DNA from: Centropus unirufus
Lineage: Eukaryota > Chordata > Aves > Cuculiformes > Centropidae
Direction: 5' to 3'
Length of the DNA stretch: 64,000 bases
Assembly (NCBI GenBank): GCA_013397695.1
Contig: VYZI01000083.1
Coordinates: 868,001-932,000, forward strand
Part shown: in pieces, positions 36,001 through 50,304 of the stretch
How the letters are laid out: every line of letters starts with the position of its first letter
How positions within the stretch are numbered: position 1 is the stretch's first letter
The notes under the pieces: generated by a model
Told to the model about the DNA's origin: nothing
Seen by the model: the letters and a program-made list of their open reading frames with translations, nothing else
Databases searched by the model: none
Translations under genes and position numbers: made by a program

Positions 36001-39000
36001 TCAACATACAATACAATAAAACTAATGCCTTTTTGGATATAGTACTAGGGGCTTTTCTTTTCGAATTTATATTTAATGATTTCATGGACTATTTTTATCT
36101 CCCAGAACGAATTCAAAGAAAGAATTGTAGAACAAAAGCAATGTCAAATTTAGTGTTTTTATTGTTGCCCCCTGCAATTTGAAATGATAACATAAAGATG
36201 CTTGTTGTACTGCCTGAAAAAATTGTCTATAGACACTGCTGTTTCTTTGAATAGCAATGGACACAACACATAAATGCCCAAGGCTGTCAAGAAAGTATTC
36301 CCTTAAGCACTATGAATAATAAACTAAAAGGGGCTCAGTGTATCTGTGCAATCAATACAGCATATAATTGTACATTTTCTGTTTAACTATCACCTGAATT
36401 TTCTCCTATACCAAAGAAAATCACTACCCCGTTGCAGCAGTACAATTAAAACCCATTGAGACTACCAGAACATCGCAGTGTATTTGTACAGGCAAGAACT
36501 GTTCAAATGTTTTAATAAGGTGCTGTGCAGTAATAACTTCAGTGTGTTCCCAAATCACAGAATTAATTTACAGTCCTTTTATAAAACTAAATGGATTTAA
36601 TAAAGTCTGATCATAAATTAACACTAACAACTGATGTAAATTGCACTGTCAGTGATATTTACTTCAATCCTGTTGCTGTGTACGGTGCTATAAACCAGAC
36701 TTTTAACATATTACAGGTGGAAGGGCAATCTGTTTAATATGAGAAACAGTTCTGAAGGCTGAGGTGACCTGTTTGCAGAATTTTCCTAAATCCCAGGACA
36801 ATTGTTAGAGAAGCACTTCCATATAATCTTGGGAAAAGTGGCAGAACGCAGCACTAGAGCGATGTTCTTGCTTCAGAGATGCTTTAATCAAATACATGTG
36901 AAGGAAAGATTAAGTAAAAAATAAACACTTCCTAAGCAGGCATGATGATGAGAGCCTAACCCACAGAAAAGGGGCAGAAGGGGGTTGCAGTATTACATAA
37001 AACCTCAGGAGCTGGGCTGGTCAGACGCAGCCTTTGAATACTCAATCTCTTCATGTTCACATCGAGAAAATTCAGAGACTCAATAAAATATGTATGCAAG
37101 TATTCAACTCCATGTTACCCCACAGCACCTTCCTTTCCTATTTCCTCCTTTTAAAAGTTTCCATTGAAACATATTTAAGCCAACACCAATCCACTGCCTT
37201 CAGAACTTGGGCCCACCACTCCCATTACTGGAAACACTGCTCAAAGGCTACAGGAAGCCCAGACAAAACACAATTATTTGGTTCATTTGGATGTGTGAAT
37301 TTTCTACCTGCTTTTCAAGATATTTCGTCCATTGGAGTTGAAGTGGGATCTATTTTTCAGATGTTCAAGAGTTGGGCAGTGGAGAAAAACCATGATCGAC
37401 TTGCTGAACAGCACATCATTCTGTTTGCTTTGGAGGAGGAGGAGGAGCCCTCCACCAGCTACAAATGATGCCAGTGTGAGTCCTTCTCCAGGGTGAAAAC
37501 TGGTATTTCATGAAGGCTTTTGGAAATTTATTCAAAAGGTAACAGGACAGTCTGTTCTTCCCAATATATTTATCAGAGAACACGGAAAACTACTAAAATG
37601 TAGGGAAGAACAAGAATCCTTGGGAAAGCAATTGAGGAAACAGAGAGCCTCGTGTTCCCTTTTGAGTTGGGGGACTTGAAGGAATCCAGAGAGGACAGGT
37701 ACCCACAGTCAGCATTTCCTGTTACTTTGACCAGCTCAGTGGCTCATCCATCATTAGGCACAATTCAGGGCCCCATCCTCCCAACAACCACACCACTGCT
37801 TCCTTCAGTCCTACTGGGAATGTACCATGAATTTTCAAATGTGCAAAAACCTTAATTGGAAACACCAAACAGAACCTTCTAAATCTCATGCCAGGAGACA
37901 AGAGACCATGCAGCTTCAGAATTATATACAAGGTCCAGAAGTAACATTTAAGTGGAATTTATGTGCTTTAATCCACAAGAGCAATACTCAAAATTATCAC
38001 CTACTCCCCACAAACACACTGTTTTCACCAGTAACATTTCAAGAGTTACAGCCATGCTTTTCCGCACATGCCCAGAAGGATCACAGTTTTATCAGAGCTG
38101 AGCAGGTTGGCATCATCTCGCACAGACCCCCCACAGAATCCCAGCATAGATGCTCTCCTGCTATGTTCCCCAAAGGGAACGTTTAGGAAGGTGTGACAGC
38201 ATAAAACACAGCACCAGATGCTACTTACATTAAAAAACACAGCTCGCAGTAGGAAGAAGCACATCTCCACATCTATCCATGAACTGTTTATCTGGAGAAA
38301 GAGAAAGGGATTGGGTTTGGATTTTTTTTTTTCGTGATCAGCTACTTGAATTGGCTCAAGAAACGGTCAGCACAGCACAAGGCTCCAGATGGACACAAGT
38401 GCTCGTGGACCAGGAAGCAGTACTGCTCTGTGAAAGGAGGGGCTACACCCCTACCTCTTCTTTTGGAAGATGTCGCAGAAAAGAGAACAAAGCTGGATCT
38501 GAGAGAAGCGTTTGGGACCTATCACAAACAGGGTTTCTGGGATGTGAATCTCAGTTTGCAGACAGGGGCTCTCTCCACCACGGGCAGGCACTGAACACCT
38601 CAGAGCTTGCACACAACCTGAAAAGGAGTATTTTGGTATTTCTGTAATGATTGTATCAAACGTGCAATATTAAGTTATTTTCTATTCATGCTTTAAGCTT
38701 TTGGTACCAGCTTTACAGTTTCTTCTTTATCCGAGCACCAGTTTCAAACCCAACTAATCAATTCAGCATTTATGAATAATGCCAACTCTGTTTGTATTGT
38801 ATGGAACCTCTGATACAAAATCAAATAAAAGATACAGAAAGGAACAATAATTTGTTCCATTACCTGTTTTTAAAGGAGAAATAATTTACCAAGCTAAGCT
38901 AAATAGACTTTAGTCCTTAAGAAAAGTTCTTTACTAAAAAAATAAAAATATTTGTGCCTAAAAAAATACTGGTTTAGCATATATTCATGCAGTATGAAAA

Positions 39001-42000
39001 TAGGAATTCACATTGTTAATTAAAATATCTGAACAGCCAAAGTTATTTAACCTTTCACAAAGCTCACTAGAAATAGTTTCCAATACTTACACTCTATGAC
39101 TACAAAAGATTGATAAAGAACAATGGCAACACTAAGGGAGGAAAACAGGTTATGAACCATTATCCCCTATTTCCAATACTAGGATGAGCAACATTCCTGT
39201 TGATACCCTGTGAATAACCAGCTTATGTGGCTGAACTCAGTCATGTAATGAACTACTGAGAAAAGTAAAAGCAAGTGAAAAAAATACTCCCATTTCTGTA
39301 AACCAAGATCCAGTGTTCTGAAATAACCTACTTCTTTGATAATTCCCTAAATGAACTTTGACACAGCATTATATGAGTTTTTAGGCTCTATCTTAAGGAA
39401 TACAACTCCTGGCCTAACCAGAGAGAAGGCAATTTGGCCAGGAGAAATACAAAGCAAAAAGCAGATAGGATGGAATAATGTTTTAAGAAGGGCTGCACTC
39501 TCTCAAGACATGCTATGCCATATTGCTGCGAAGCAGTCTTTTCTGTAGTAAATCCATCTTCAGAATGATTTTATTTCCACTTCTGGGGAAAAAAAAAACA
39601 ACATATAATTCCCAGCTCCACCTCAAGTCTAGTATAGGGAGGGGTTTGTTTGTTAAAGGCAATTATTTTCTCTCTCCAGTGTAAAAATAATGCAAAAAGC
39701 ATGCTGTGGACACTTGTAAACTACTGTCAGCTGGGTTAAGCCCTTCCACAGCACTATAGTATTCATAATATTGCCCCAAAATTAATAACTCTAAATTAAT
39801 TACACGGGATCTTTTTGAATATTTACTCAGTCATCAATGTTTTCCCTTCCCTGAATTCATTAAACACTGACAACACTCAGTAACCAAAGCACCCGAACTA
39901 TTCATTATCCTTTAAAACCTCACTGCAAACCTTGGGGTCCACAATTTTCAGCCCTATAATTCCCTCCCAACATGTTTCCTGGGCACCTGCAATTTCTGTG
40001 CATGTGAAGATCCACATCCTCACCACTGAGAACTAACTTCTGATTAGAGTCACCACTACTATAAGAGACCCCGGACTTTGCTGAAGTATTGTGTTAAAGC
40101 CAGCATTATTCCAGTATCCATTTATAAAAGCCTAAGATCTACCTTAGTCCACACAGGTCTGTTATAATTCATGCATGGGATTATCCCATTTTACCACTCA
40201 GGCTCTGGAGTATCTTCTGTATGCAATTCTTGTTACAGTTCTTTTGGGAAAAGGGAGAGGTTACCACTCTAACTGCTCCATCAGAAATAGTTGATAATTA
40301 ACTCGATGTTAATTCTGTGCTACAGTGCAATCATGTTTTTAAATTCGTACTTAGTTATAATTACAATTATAATCACTGGGCAATACAAAAGGTAAAACGA
40401 CTTACAGCATTGTTATAGGATAATGAAGTATTTATCATTGAAACATGAGTGACAGCTTCTGACCGTAATGCGCTGAGAAGAGTTTTGTCCACAGCAAACT
40501 GCTGTGAACCACGGCCAGTGCCCTTATCTTTTGCACTTGGATTAATATGCCAGGCTTCATCATCTTTTTGCCAGAGGAATGATGTTTTTATACTGAGGTC
40601 TATTATCCCACAGCCATAAATACACAATTATTAATACAAAATGGTATTATTGACTCAATAGGAGTAATTGAGTTACTTTTTCTAACTGTTCATTAAGAAT
40701 ATCATAATTTACAAAAACTTTCTTTTCCGCAGGTGGATTTGTAAAAACAGAGGAAAAGCAGAGGCTTGAATGTTTCTGAGGCATTTGAGGGAGTGAGAAA
40801 AGAGCTCCTCCACAGTCAGGTAATGCCTCACCTGAAGATCCTCAGGTTCAGCCTCACCCACTGTTTCTATTCTAACTTTACAGAAAATACAGCACTACAG
40901 AAACCCTCGTTCCTGCATGGACAGTCCAGTCCTCCCTCCCTTAGCCACAGATGCCAGCCTCAGTTACCAACATGTCCACATGCAGAAAGCTTCTTTATTG
41001 CCCTTTCTAAAAACTTCACAGCTTATTCTGTGCTTGAAGATGACTTGTTTTTGGTTTTTTTTCTCCCAGCAAGGGCAGATTGCAATGATACTGGCACAGA
41101 TGAGATGTCACTCGCCTGCTTTATTCTCTCAGTACACTGAAACCTAGTGACAAAGGCCGATATTCCCGGTGAATTTTTGCTGTGCAGCTCACCATTAGAT
41201 ACAGAAAGACCATGCAAACCTTTATTTTACCTACTCTCTCCTTTTATCAGCACCAAGGCTATTTACTTGGGAAGTTGTGGTAAACAATCAAAACAGCTCT
41301 GATTTCATCCCTACAGCATGACAAAAACCTGATGCTCTTGGAGAGTTTAAGTTTCCAAACTTAGACCCTTTGCATTCCTCTAAGATATTTTACAGTGAGG
41401 AGTGTAAATGAGCACAAGAAAGCCCAGGGAAAAAGTAAAATCACACATGGGAAAGGTAAATTTCTCCAAAGAATTCTCCATGGGAGGTTATTATCAATGG
41501 GATCTAATGCAGCTTCCTAGGAAGATCCATAGCTAAGGGAATTGCTGAAGGAACTGAACAGTGAAACCCAGCACTTGGTGTTGAAGAAGTCTGAAGTTCT
41601 CGACACAGTTGGCCTGCTGCAACATAAATTAACAAACTAAATAGGAAACGTCAAGCCAACAAGGATAATAAAGAAGTGGAAAAAAAAAATTAATTGAGGT
41701 GAAATGGAAAAGAACAAATGTAAATCAGGAAGTGAAAAATCAAGTCTGGGCTAAGTGCAAATCGTAGCTTCTCAGAGGGTTCCTCTACACGTAGACACAG
41801 AAAATCATCATGGGAATGGAATTCTGCAGTGAAATAACATGACTACGCAAAACTTCTGTCTTGGTTAAGTTTAGACACAGCTGGACAGCAATAAAATTAA
41901 GACATCTAAAGGCTCCAGTAAAATACAGACTCCATCATTAATACTAATGGTACGACTGGCAAAACAAATCAATAACAGCGTGCAAATACGCATTTGAAAT

Positions 42001-44084
42001 AAATTCAATATCAAAAGTTACTAAAACTTCCCTGGCACAAGCTCTGCTTAGTCATTTAAAATAAAAGTTGAGCTAAGGAAGAAATCCCTGATGCTGAGTA
42101 AGGAAACTTCATAAAAATTTTCAATCTGAAAAATAACAGATGGACAAAAAAAAAATAATCAGGCCCCTGTTTGGTAATTTAACCTTGTACAGCATTTTAT
42201 TGAGGTATGTGCTCCTCACCCAGAGGTGGTCATTTTTTCCTAACAGTTTCAATACAATTGTGGTACCTGTAGGAAAACATGAGAAAATGATGTCCGTACA
42301 CATTTGTTTCTATCCCTGGTGGCAAAAAAATTGATCGCCAAGCCCAATACCTATAGTCTTCTTACTGGTCACTACACATACCCACCTGTATCATGGCCTC
42401 AAATTATCACCAACAGGGGTTGGGAGATTGCAAAGTGGTTTGGTTTTGCTTTAACCACCTATTAACCCCAATCTCATTCTCACAAGTGCACCATGGGCCC
42501 AGAGAGAAGGTAAACATAGGGCCTAAATCTTAGTATTTACATTATTAACAAGAACATTTTCTCTGATATTGGAAAGGAAACAGCATATAATGTGCTTGTA
42601 GGCTCACAGAGAGTGGTTGCATGTTCTGTCTGACAAACAGAAAGAAAAAATGGACAATTTATCACCTTTTGGGGGGCCTGAAATAGAGCTTTCCTCCACC
42701 TCCTATTTGTTAGAGCTTTTAAACCTTCTTATTTTGGGGAAGTCATGCCACAAAAAAATACTGAAATTTAAAGACTCCATTTAAAAGATTTTGCTATTGA
42801 GTAAGAAAAAATTAAGGATGGTACCACCCCTACAGAATCTGAATGATAAGTGATCTCATTCCTATTGGATTGAGACTTTGGGGGGCAGGAAAGGAAATAA
42901 CAAAACTATTACAAGAAAGCTGTTTGTAGGTTATATGAAGAGTTAAATAGGCCTATGGAAACAAGCAGCACCGCAGCGGTCATTAAAGCAGCTAAAACCA
43001 GAACATGCATATAACAAGCATTTAACTTCGGAGACTTTTTTTTTGTTACAGTGATTGTGTTTAATTAGGGAGAAGTAGGAGGGTGTATCGTTGTATTGAT
43101 ACGGGGTTTCAGAAGGCAGTCCGCTCTCATTGCCTTCACTGAGCCATGGCCCTGCTCTGCCATCCAGAAGCCCTCTCAGCCTTGTGGAGAAATACACTTT
43201 ATCTACAAACTCTCCTGTTCCCTGGTTGACTTGACTAGGATTGCTCCATCCAGATACATTCTGGATGCTGAAACCCCAGCGGGGCACTAAATATCTTCTA
43301 CTGTGTCAGCACAAACCTTACAGGGATCTTGCTTTGCATCAGCATGAGAGGAATGCAGAATTTAGCACCAACTGCAAAGTGGCTCTTCCTTCTGCTGTTG
43401 CCAAATAACAAGGCGTTATTTGTTGCTTCCTCGGTATCTTGGCGATTAATAAAGTTTAAGAAGGGCACCTTCACTAATAATATGTGTGTCACATTGATCA
43501 CGTTCCCAGCAATCATTAGTATTCATTAGCACCAGTCAACTCCTTAATTCCTTTTTGCTGAAGTCCCAATTATTGTAAGTTATTTACAACGCCCTGTAGG
43601 AAAACCCAAGGTCCTCACAAATCTGAATGGCTGATTCCCAGATCTTCACGTACCGGCACTGCTGGGAAGCGCACACATGCTGCAGAGATGTCCTCATGGC
43701 CAGCACACAGAATAACTACGCATACAGCTCTCCACACCACGCCAGCAGGAGATAAGCTTGCATCAGGCACTGGGAAGAAATATAGAGTACAGGAAAGCAA
43801 AATAAATTCTCTCCTCCCATCTTACCCCCTCCTGTAAGCTTCTCCTCCTCCAGGCTGCCTGATGCAGTCTCTTTGGACTGTAGGTGCTTTCTCACAGGAT
43901 CATTTTGTCCCATAAGTTGTCAGCGTAATTCCCCCAATAATTCCTCAAGCCAACCTCACTCTGGAACCTCGCCTTGCATCTCTACCAATTAAAAACATAC
44001 AAAGTCACTTTTCCTTCTCCTGCTGCTCCCCTATTAACTCACTTTTACACTGACTTTCCTGCCCCCCAGTGTTGACTTTACTCG
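36001..44084. other. unique AT-rich DNA, nothing firm
   Basis: No repeat family was recognised. The 144-codon plus frame at 37034-37468 and the frames at 38.3-38.6 kb lack motifs. The segment 40733-40819, which has a strong acceptor, is listed separately. A slightly GC-richer stretch leads into the LTR from about 43.6 kb. Confidence 0.5.
40733..40819 (+). other. candidate noncoding or terminal exon (unverified)
   Basis: A near-ideal acceptor (AACTTTCTTTTCCGCAG, ending 40732) precedes 87 bases that end at a GTAATG donor-like site. All three frames are closed inside it. One reads GFVKTEEKQRLECF before its stop, so it could be a noncoding RNA exon, a terminal exon, or a pseudo-exon. I give it weight only because of the acceptor quality. 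Confidence 0.15.
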
Positions 44085-44744
44085 GCCAGGTGTTGCTGGG
44101 AGGAGCTACAGGGAGCCCTCTGAGGAGAGGCTGGGGCTGCCCCAAGCAGGACACGGCCAGAACCAGGCAGTCCCTACCAGCTCCAGGTAGTTCCACAAGT
44201 GCCATACATCAGGCACAGCTGAGCCCATCAATGGTGCTGGTGGGGACACTTTAACAGATCCTGCGAGGCAGGGCAGAGGAGGAAGGAGCACAGGGAAACC
44301 CAGCAGTGTAAAAAGCAGAGTGAGGTGGTGGTGCTGGAGCAGAGACTCCCCTGCCACCCAAGGGAGAGAGCCCAGGGACCAAGGGAAGAGTGAGGGATGG
44401 AAGGAGCAGCAGGGTGGAACCACTGTTTTCTGCCTGCAGCCCCCAGAGCCTCTGGGGAGGGACGAGGGGTCTAGAGGGATAGGGTGAGATGAAGCATGGG
44501 AAAAGGGGAGGAACTGTGCTGCTTTAGTTTTTCTCTTTTAGTTTCTTACTACCTCAGTCTATTTTAATAGGGAATAAAAATCCCTTTTACCTGAGTCTAG
44601 TCTCTCTTGCCTGTAACAGTAATCAATAAGGAATTGCCCTCTCTGTAACTCAATCAGAAAGCTTTACCATCTCGTGTTCTCTCCCTGCCCTGCTGAGGAG
44701 GGCTTCGAGCCAGCAGCTGAGTGGGCATTGGGCCATTAGCCACA
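44085..44744 (+). mobile_element. probable solo LTR of an avian endogenous retrovirus
   Basis: A GC-rich block contains 'gctggagcagagactcccctgcc', then TTTAGTTTTTCTCTTTTAG, then AATAAA at 44573-44578. A U5-like part follows: 'tgagtctagtctctcttgcctgtaacagtaat', a pyrimidine stretch 'tgttctctccctgccctgctgaggagggc', and an end at CCACA near 44744. This order matches a common avian ERV LTR type, recalled from family knowledge. No gag, pol or env remains next to it, so it reads as a solo or fragmentary LTR in plus orientation. The left border is uncertain: 44280-44744 is the well-supported part. No target-site duplication was established. Confidence 0.7.
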
Positions 44745-47700
44745 GGGAAGCCATGCGGGCCTCAGAAACTTGGCAGAGGCTGTGCCCCAGCGCCTCCCTG
44801 TCTGTCCACACCAACAAACAGAGCAGTGGTGGGATCTGTTCCCCACGTTCCACCGGGGTGCATTTGGCTTGTACAAAGAGTGATGGAGGCAAGAAGTAAG
44901 GACAAGGCCCAGCTGACATTCCACCAGCTCAGTGGACAGAAGTCGTGCCTGTATCAACCTACATACAGCTAATAGCACTTCTAAAAATGTTTGAAATACA
45001 CATTTCACCTGCAGAAGCACCAGCACCTTAATATATTGCACCAGAAATGTTAAATTAAATGTTACCTGACCGTAGTCTACTGTGAAGACCAACCATTACT
45101 GGGCTAGTACAGAAGAGCGCATCCTCAGTGAGTAACTTTTCCCCACTAACATTTCCCTAGCTCTTTATTTAAGTGAGAAAGGTAACATGAGAGGATTTAA
45201 AGACTTCCTATTCACAACGAAATCATCCTATTGTTTCAAAACATGCTTTGGGATAGTGCTAGGTCTTCCCAGTCAGGTTCTCCACTTTACATCGTGTGTA
45301 TAAAAAGTATTCCAAATAATACCCATGCATCCTCCCCATCACTTTTCTCTTTTGATTGAAGTATTAAAATGCTGCAATACAAAGCCTCAGAGTTACAAGA
45401 TTTATGAATACATATCCCATCTGGCACTGGTTGCCACAGTATGCAGTTCCTAACTGCAAGCAGATGAGTAAATCTGAAATTATAATTCCTTCAAAGACCA
45501 TCAGGATGACATAAATTTCCTAAAATCTCTAATGTTATATGAAGTACGCTAGAAAAAGTGCATGCCTCAAGATGCAGAGTATACAGACTTCTTACCCGGA
45601 GTTTAAATATAGGAAAACAAGTTCAGACTATGATAATTTTTGCATAGACGGGTATAAATAAAATATAACACTATGGCACAGAGACTGTCTTTTGGAAAGT
45701 TAGCTTCTAATCCCACTATGGAGTCTGAATGAAACTGAAATATTGTGATTCACAATTGTTGAACACAAATATGCAGGAAACAGACCTCAGGTATGAAGAA
45801 ATATTTCACTGCACTTGCAGTTTCTCCAGGTACTGTATTAAGGAGAGACCCATTCCTTCTTCCTAAGGTGAACTTAACATATAACGGTAAACTCAAACAA
45901 AACCACTGACAAACTTTTACCAATGCAATATGCCAATGCTCTTATTGTCTTTCTTTTTGTAATCTTGCAACTTCTTGTACCTAGTGGAGCTTCCTGGAGC
46001 CATCTCATTTCTGTTTTAACCTATCCAGCTAGCTCTAGGCCCTCCATTGTAAATGGAGGTCCATAACGTTCTCCTCTGCCAAAGGGCTTTGTTTTCTCTG
46101 CCACTCTAGGCTCTCCTCACATCAGTGGAAGAAGACCAGGGGGAATGCAGAAAGTGAGAAGGTGAGATCTGGATGCAGATTTCAGCATGCAAGGCTGAAA
46201 GCTTTTCCATGCACTGGTCAGTGGAGCTCAGCCCTGCCAGCCACTGTCACAAGGACTTTCTGTACCCAATGAGAAGCCAATAAGTGCCCAAACAGATTCG
46301 TCTCTGTGATCCAAGCAACGACCTGCACTGCAACACGACATGCTTTCTGATGCAGCAACTTGACTCTGATGAACACTTCTGCGTCATAAAAAGAAATAAC
46401 TAACATATCTTCCTTTTCTATAAGAGCTAATTTGAAAGCCTGACAGCTGATGACATGCACGCTTCTACACGAGCCCCTCCGAGCAGCAGCTGTTACCAAC
46501 CATTCTGGCTGGCTCGGTTTTCCTGTCAACTTTTCAGGCAACCTCAGACTTGCCTGCATGAATATCATGGAGGTATTTGTCATGCACAGACCCGGTTTAA
46601 TCCACAGGTGAACTCTGGGTTCACCTCTGGGTATTGGCATGTGGCCTCCAGCCAAAAAACAAAGTGGAACTTCAGCCTTTGCTTATAACAAGAGGCAGTG
46701 AGACATAGTAAATAACCTGACCCAGCCAAATGGTTAAGCAGCTAACACATTCATTCTCCAACGGATTTCTTTGTTACAAAGAAACAGCTAAATAAATAAT
46801 AAAGTAGAATTTAGAGAAAGGCCTGAAAAATTAATGGAGATCTGAGTGATCAAGCCTAGCAAACCCGATGTGAAGAGCTGTGTAGCTCTGATCAAATCAG
46901 AATAGTCAGGAAACTGTTTCACATCAATGCAGACATCTCTGGGAATACTTTTATAGTGACACCAATTCAGCACACTTTATTAAACTTGTTAAGATACATT
47001 ATAATCATATCTGACAAATGAGTAAGTTTGGATCTGTTCCAAGATGAATCTACATATTGCTATAGTTCATTTACATGCTGGCTTTAAAATAGGAAATTAT
47101 GCAGTAGACACAATTACCTCCTGAAAGGTAAAGTAGAAAAGCAAAATAAATAAATCAAGCAATAAAATAAGTTGCTTTGTAGAGTATATAACTCTTAAAC
47201 TTCCTCTGAACCCTGGCAATATAAAACAGCTCATGGTGAAGGAAGAGAGTTGAGCAAATCCACTTCACTCCTCCTATTGCTGGTTCTAAAAGCTGGAGCA
47301 AATTGAGGGACGTGAACTTACAGAAGAAAGATTTATTCCCACTGCTACTTAAACACACAAAGTAAAAGCGAGGATGATTTGGTGCCGATATTCAAGGAAC
47401 TCCAGGTAACATTGCATACTAACACTGCATTACTGTTCTTTCTTCAGCATCCTGCTTTTTTTGTCTCAAACTTAGACCCATTGTGTTGATGTTTCCTACA
47501 CTGGGTGTCTCTCTCTCTCTCTGGCTGAGCTCTTCTTTTTCATTTTTCATACTCTCATTCCGATCAGCTCAGCCATTTCTGACACTGGCAGTGGGAGAGA
47601 AGAATTTTAAACATGTAAAATAGTTCCCAGACTTTTTTGTTTTGAAGCCTGCTAACGTTTCCACACTTCCCACACATGTAAGCAGGCACTCAAAGATTAA

Positions 47701-50304
47701 CAAGAAAGGAGTCTGTTCTCAGTGACTGAGCTGGAGCCTCTCACAGCTCAGACTTGGGTTTTGTGGGCCAAACTTTAAAAGCATTGTTTCTCTGTAGGGT
47801 ATTTAATTCTGTTTGTAACCACAGTTTATGTTCTCATACTGTTCTATGGGAGCAAGGGTGGAAAGGGGTTTTAAAGATAATTGCTGCTACAAGATGCAAT
47901 AAGGTATTTGTATTAAAAGTAAAGACATTTTGTCACCCTGCACCCTGCTGGCAACTGCAGCGCTGCTGAATCACAAGCTAGAAAGAGAGAGAAAAAGGGG
48001 GAAAGAAGAGGGAAAGAAGGGGGAAAGAAGGAGGAAAGAAGGGGGAAAGAAAAAGAAGTAGTCTGAAAATTCAGAGAATCTGTGAAAAATCCAACTTGTG
48101 AAAAGAAGAGGAGGCTAGCAGTCAGGAAGAAAAAGGGGATTAATTAGTATTTATGAAGGACAAAGAGCTGAAGCTTGGGGGCAGAACCAATGAGGAGCTG
48201 ATTAAGGACGCTTAGGTTTTATAGTCAGCACATTCTTGCAGGGGAAAAGCACATAATCATAACGTAGGTGCAAGAAGGGGCTAAATGCCAACAATCTGGT
48301 ATTTCTTAACTTTTAAAGATATGTATAATTTTGTTTCACTTTTATTTGATGAACGTTTGTGGGAACATAAACATAGTGAGAGCAGGTGCAGAAATGAAAT
48401 TTCAGTTTCTGTGAAATTTTAATTTTCAAGAAAAATAAGAGTCATTCAGGGCAATAAACCAAAATGTCAAAGCATGTATTTATTGCCAAACTATGACATT
48501 TCTAGAAACAAATGTCCAGTCCAGGATAGCAATCTACTTGCTAAACTGAGCAGCGGCTGGACATCCTGGCAGCTCTGGCAGCTCTAGGTGGTTATGGATA
48601 CAGTGCCTGTCCCCCCCGACAGCTCTTGACCTCTGACTAGCACGATAGATTTTTATTCTGACTATGGATCTTAATTTCAGTCTGCACCTGCCACAACTTC
48701 TATCACAGCTCATTAGGGAACTCTCACAGTCAGGAAATCCGGAGAGCAGATGCCATGCAAGTTGGCTAGCCGAGAGATCTGCTCCAGAAGCCCGGGCTTA
48801 TGAAAGCACATGGAAAGTGATTCCAAATACATGACCCCAAGAAACTTTGGGGGCTTGGCAATCTATCTGCATTTATCTAGAGCCAGAGGACCAATTCAAG
48901 AGAAAATGAAGTTTCATTATGAGCTCATAAAAAATGAAACCACTTATGTGAAATAGTTGCAATCAGACAATTTGGCAAATTCAGCAACCGAAAAAGTCCC
49001 TAAATACAAGACCTATGGCCAGTACAACCATCTGGTAAACAAATGTAGAGAACGTCTCATTTTCATGTTGTTCTCTGATAGCTCTTATCTTCATAAATTC
49101 ATGAAAACCCTATCCAAAGAATATAAATATTATTCCCCTCCTATGGGAAAACACTTATAAAGGCAACACATGCTACAATTCCTAGCTTACCCCCATCTGT
49201 TCCCCCCCACCCCCTTAGCACCATTTCAATAGAGCGCGTTACCATAAGGGATGTGGTGGGGTTTGTAAGGACCATACAAGAAATGGGTATTCATTGAGGA
49301 GCAAATCTGAACCTCTGACAATGCATGGGGGCTGGGGTTGAGAGAGAAAAATCAAATAACATATTTCACTCCAGGACTTAGGAATAAATGCTTCAAATAA
49401 AATGTACTTTCTGGATGATGAAGAACTCAAGGAGCAAAGCCGCACAGAGAACTAATGACACCCGAATACAATTACAATTACAACCGATCCAAAGACTGCT
49501 CTCCAAAAGCAAACATTTTTTAGAATGGCTTTGGGATCTATGTGGCAATTTAAGGTGGCTTCTTTAATGACGGAACTCCTACAACAATGGGAAAAGCTCT
49601 GTGCCATAAACTTGAAAAATGCTTACTTCTCCTTTCTCATATAACACACAAGCATTTTGATTACCACTCTACACTAAAAGGATGTTTCAATTTAAAGCTC
49701 TTCAACAGGCTGCCAGGAATGCTCTGCTCAATGATAAGTCTATTGTACAAGACAAGTGAGGAGAACATTACCTCTCTAAGTGGCCAGGAAAGTGTGTTAT
49801 TTACAGCCCAGTGACAAAACAAAAAGAAATGTGGAAAATGTCAGAGAAGCCAAGACCAAAACCATTAACAAATAGTCAGAAAAAACACACAATTTTATTT
49901 TCCTCTCCCCCATATTTATATGCTTTGATGTTTAAAAGTGATACAAAATCTTCTAATGGAAGAGTCAAAGCAGAAATATCTCAAGGTGGTGTCTAATAAA
50001 AAATTAAATTCCTGAAATAAACTCATTCAGAAACATGACAAAGCTGTGTAGTTACATCAACTGAGGATTCTTTGCCATGTGCTACATGTGCACCCATCGT
50101 GGTGGGGGTCTGAGACAGATCACTTGGTTAAGGAGTAACCCTCAAAGAACTGGAGACTGCCTCATCATCACAGCCTCACTTATTCCTGAGAACATTAACG
50201 CCTGAATATTTTCAGGACAAAACAAATCCAGACGATTTCAGGAGAGAGTAAAGGCAATTTTTTGACACAGAGGGGATCCCGGGTTAACGGGGAGAGGCCA
50301 AGAG
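44745..50304. other. unique DNA, no recognised gene
   Basis: Apart from the minisatellite at 48.0 kb and a short TC run at about 47507-47521, nothing is recognised. The 145-codon minus frame at 46218-46655 and overlapping frames at 44.7-45.1 kb show no domain or motif. A small 9-base duplication (GGCAGCTCT twice) lies near 48568-48586. Confidence 0.5.
47998..48052. repeat. purine-only 11-base minisatellite, five copies
   Basis: Five tandem units of about 11 bases, GGGGAAAGAAG with single-base variants (AGGGAAAGAAG, GAGGAAAGAAG, GGGGAAAGAAA), run from 47998 to 48052. Purines continue on both sides, from about 47980 to 48058. The strand contains only A and G, so the tract could adopt a triplex or act as a replication or length-variable site. 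Confidence 0.92.

Noticed and set aside
37034..37468. 144-codon plus-strand open frame ending EEEEEPSTSYK
   Set aside because: The acidic run comes from a GGAGGA repeat; no domain and no supporting signals.
46218..46655. 145-codon minus-strand open frame
   Set aside because: No recognisable domain, no splice or start context, and an overlapping open frame on the other strand; consistent with chance.
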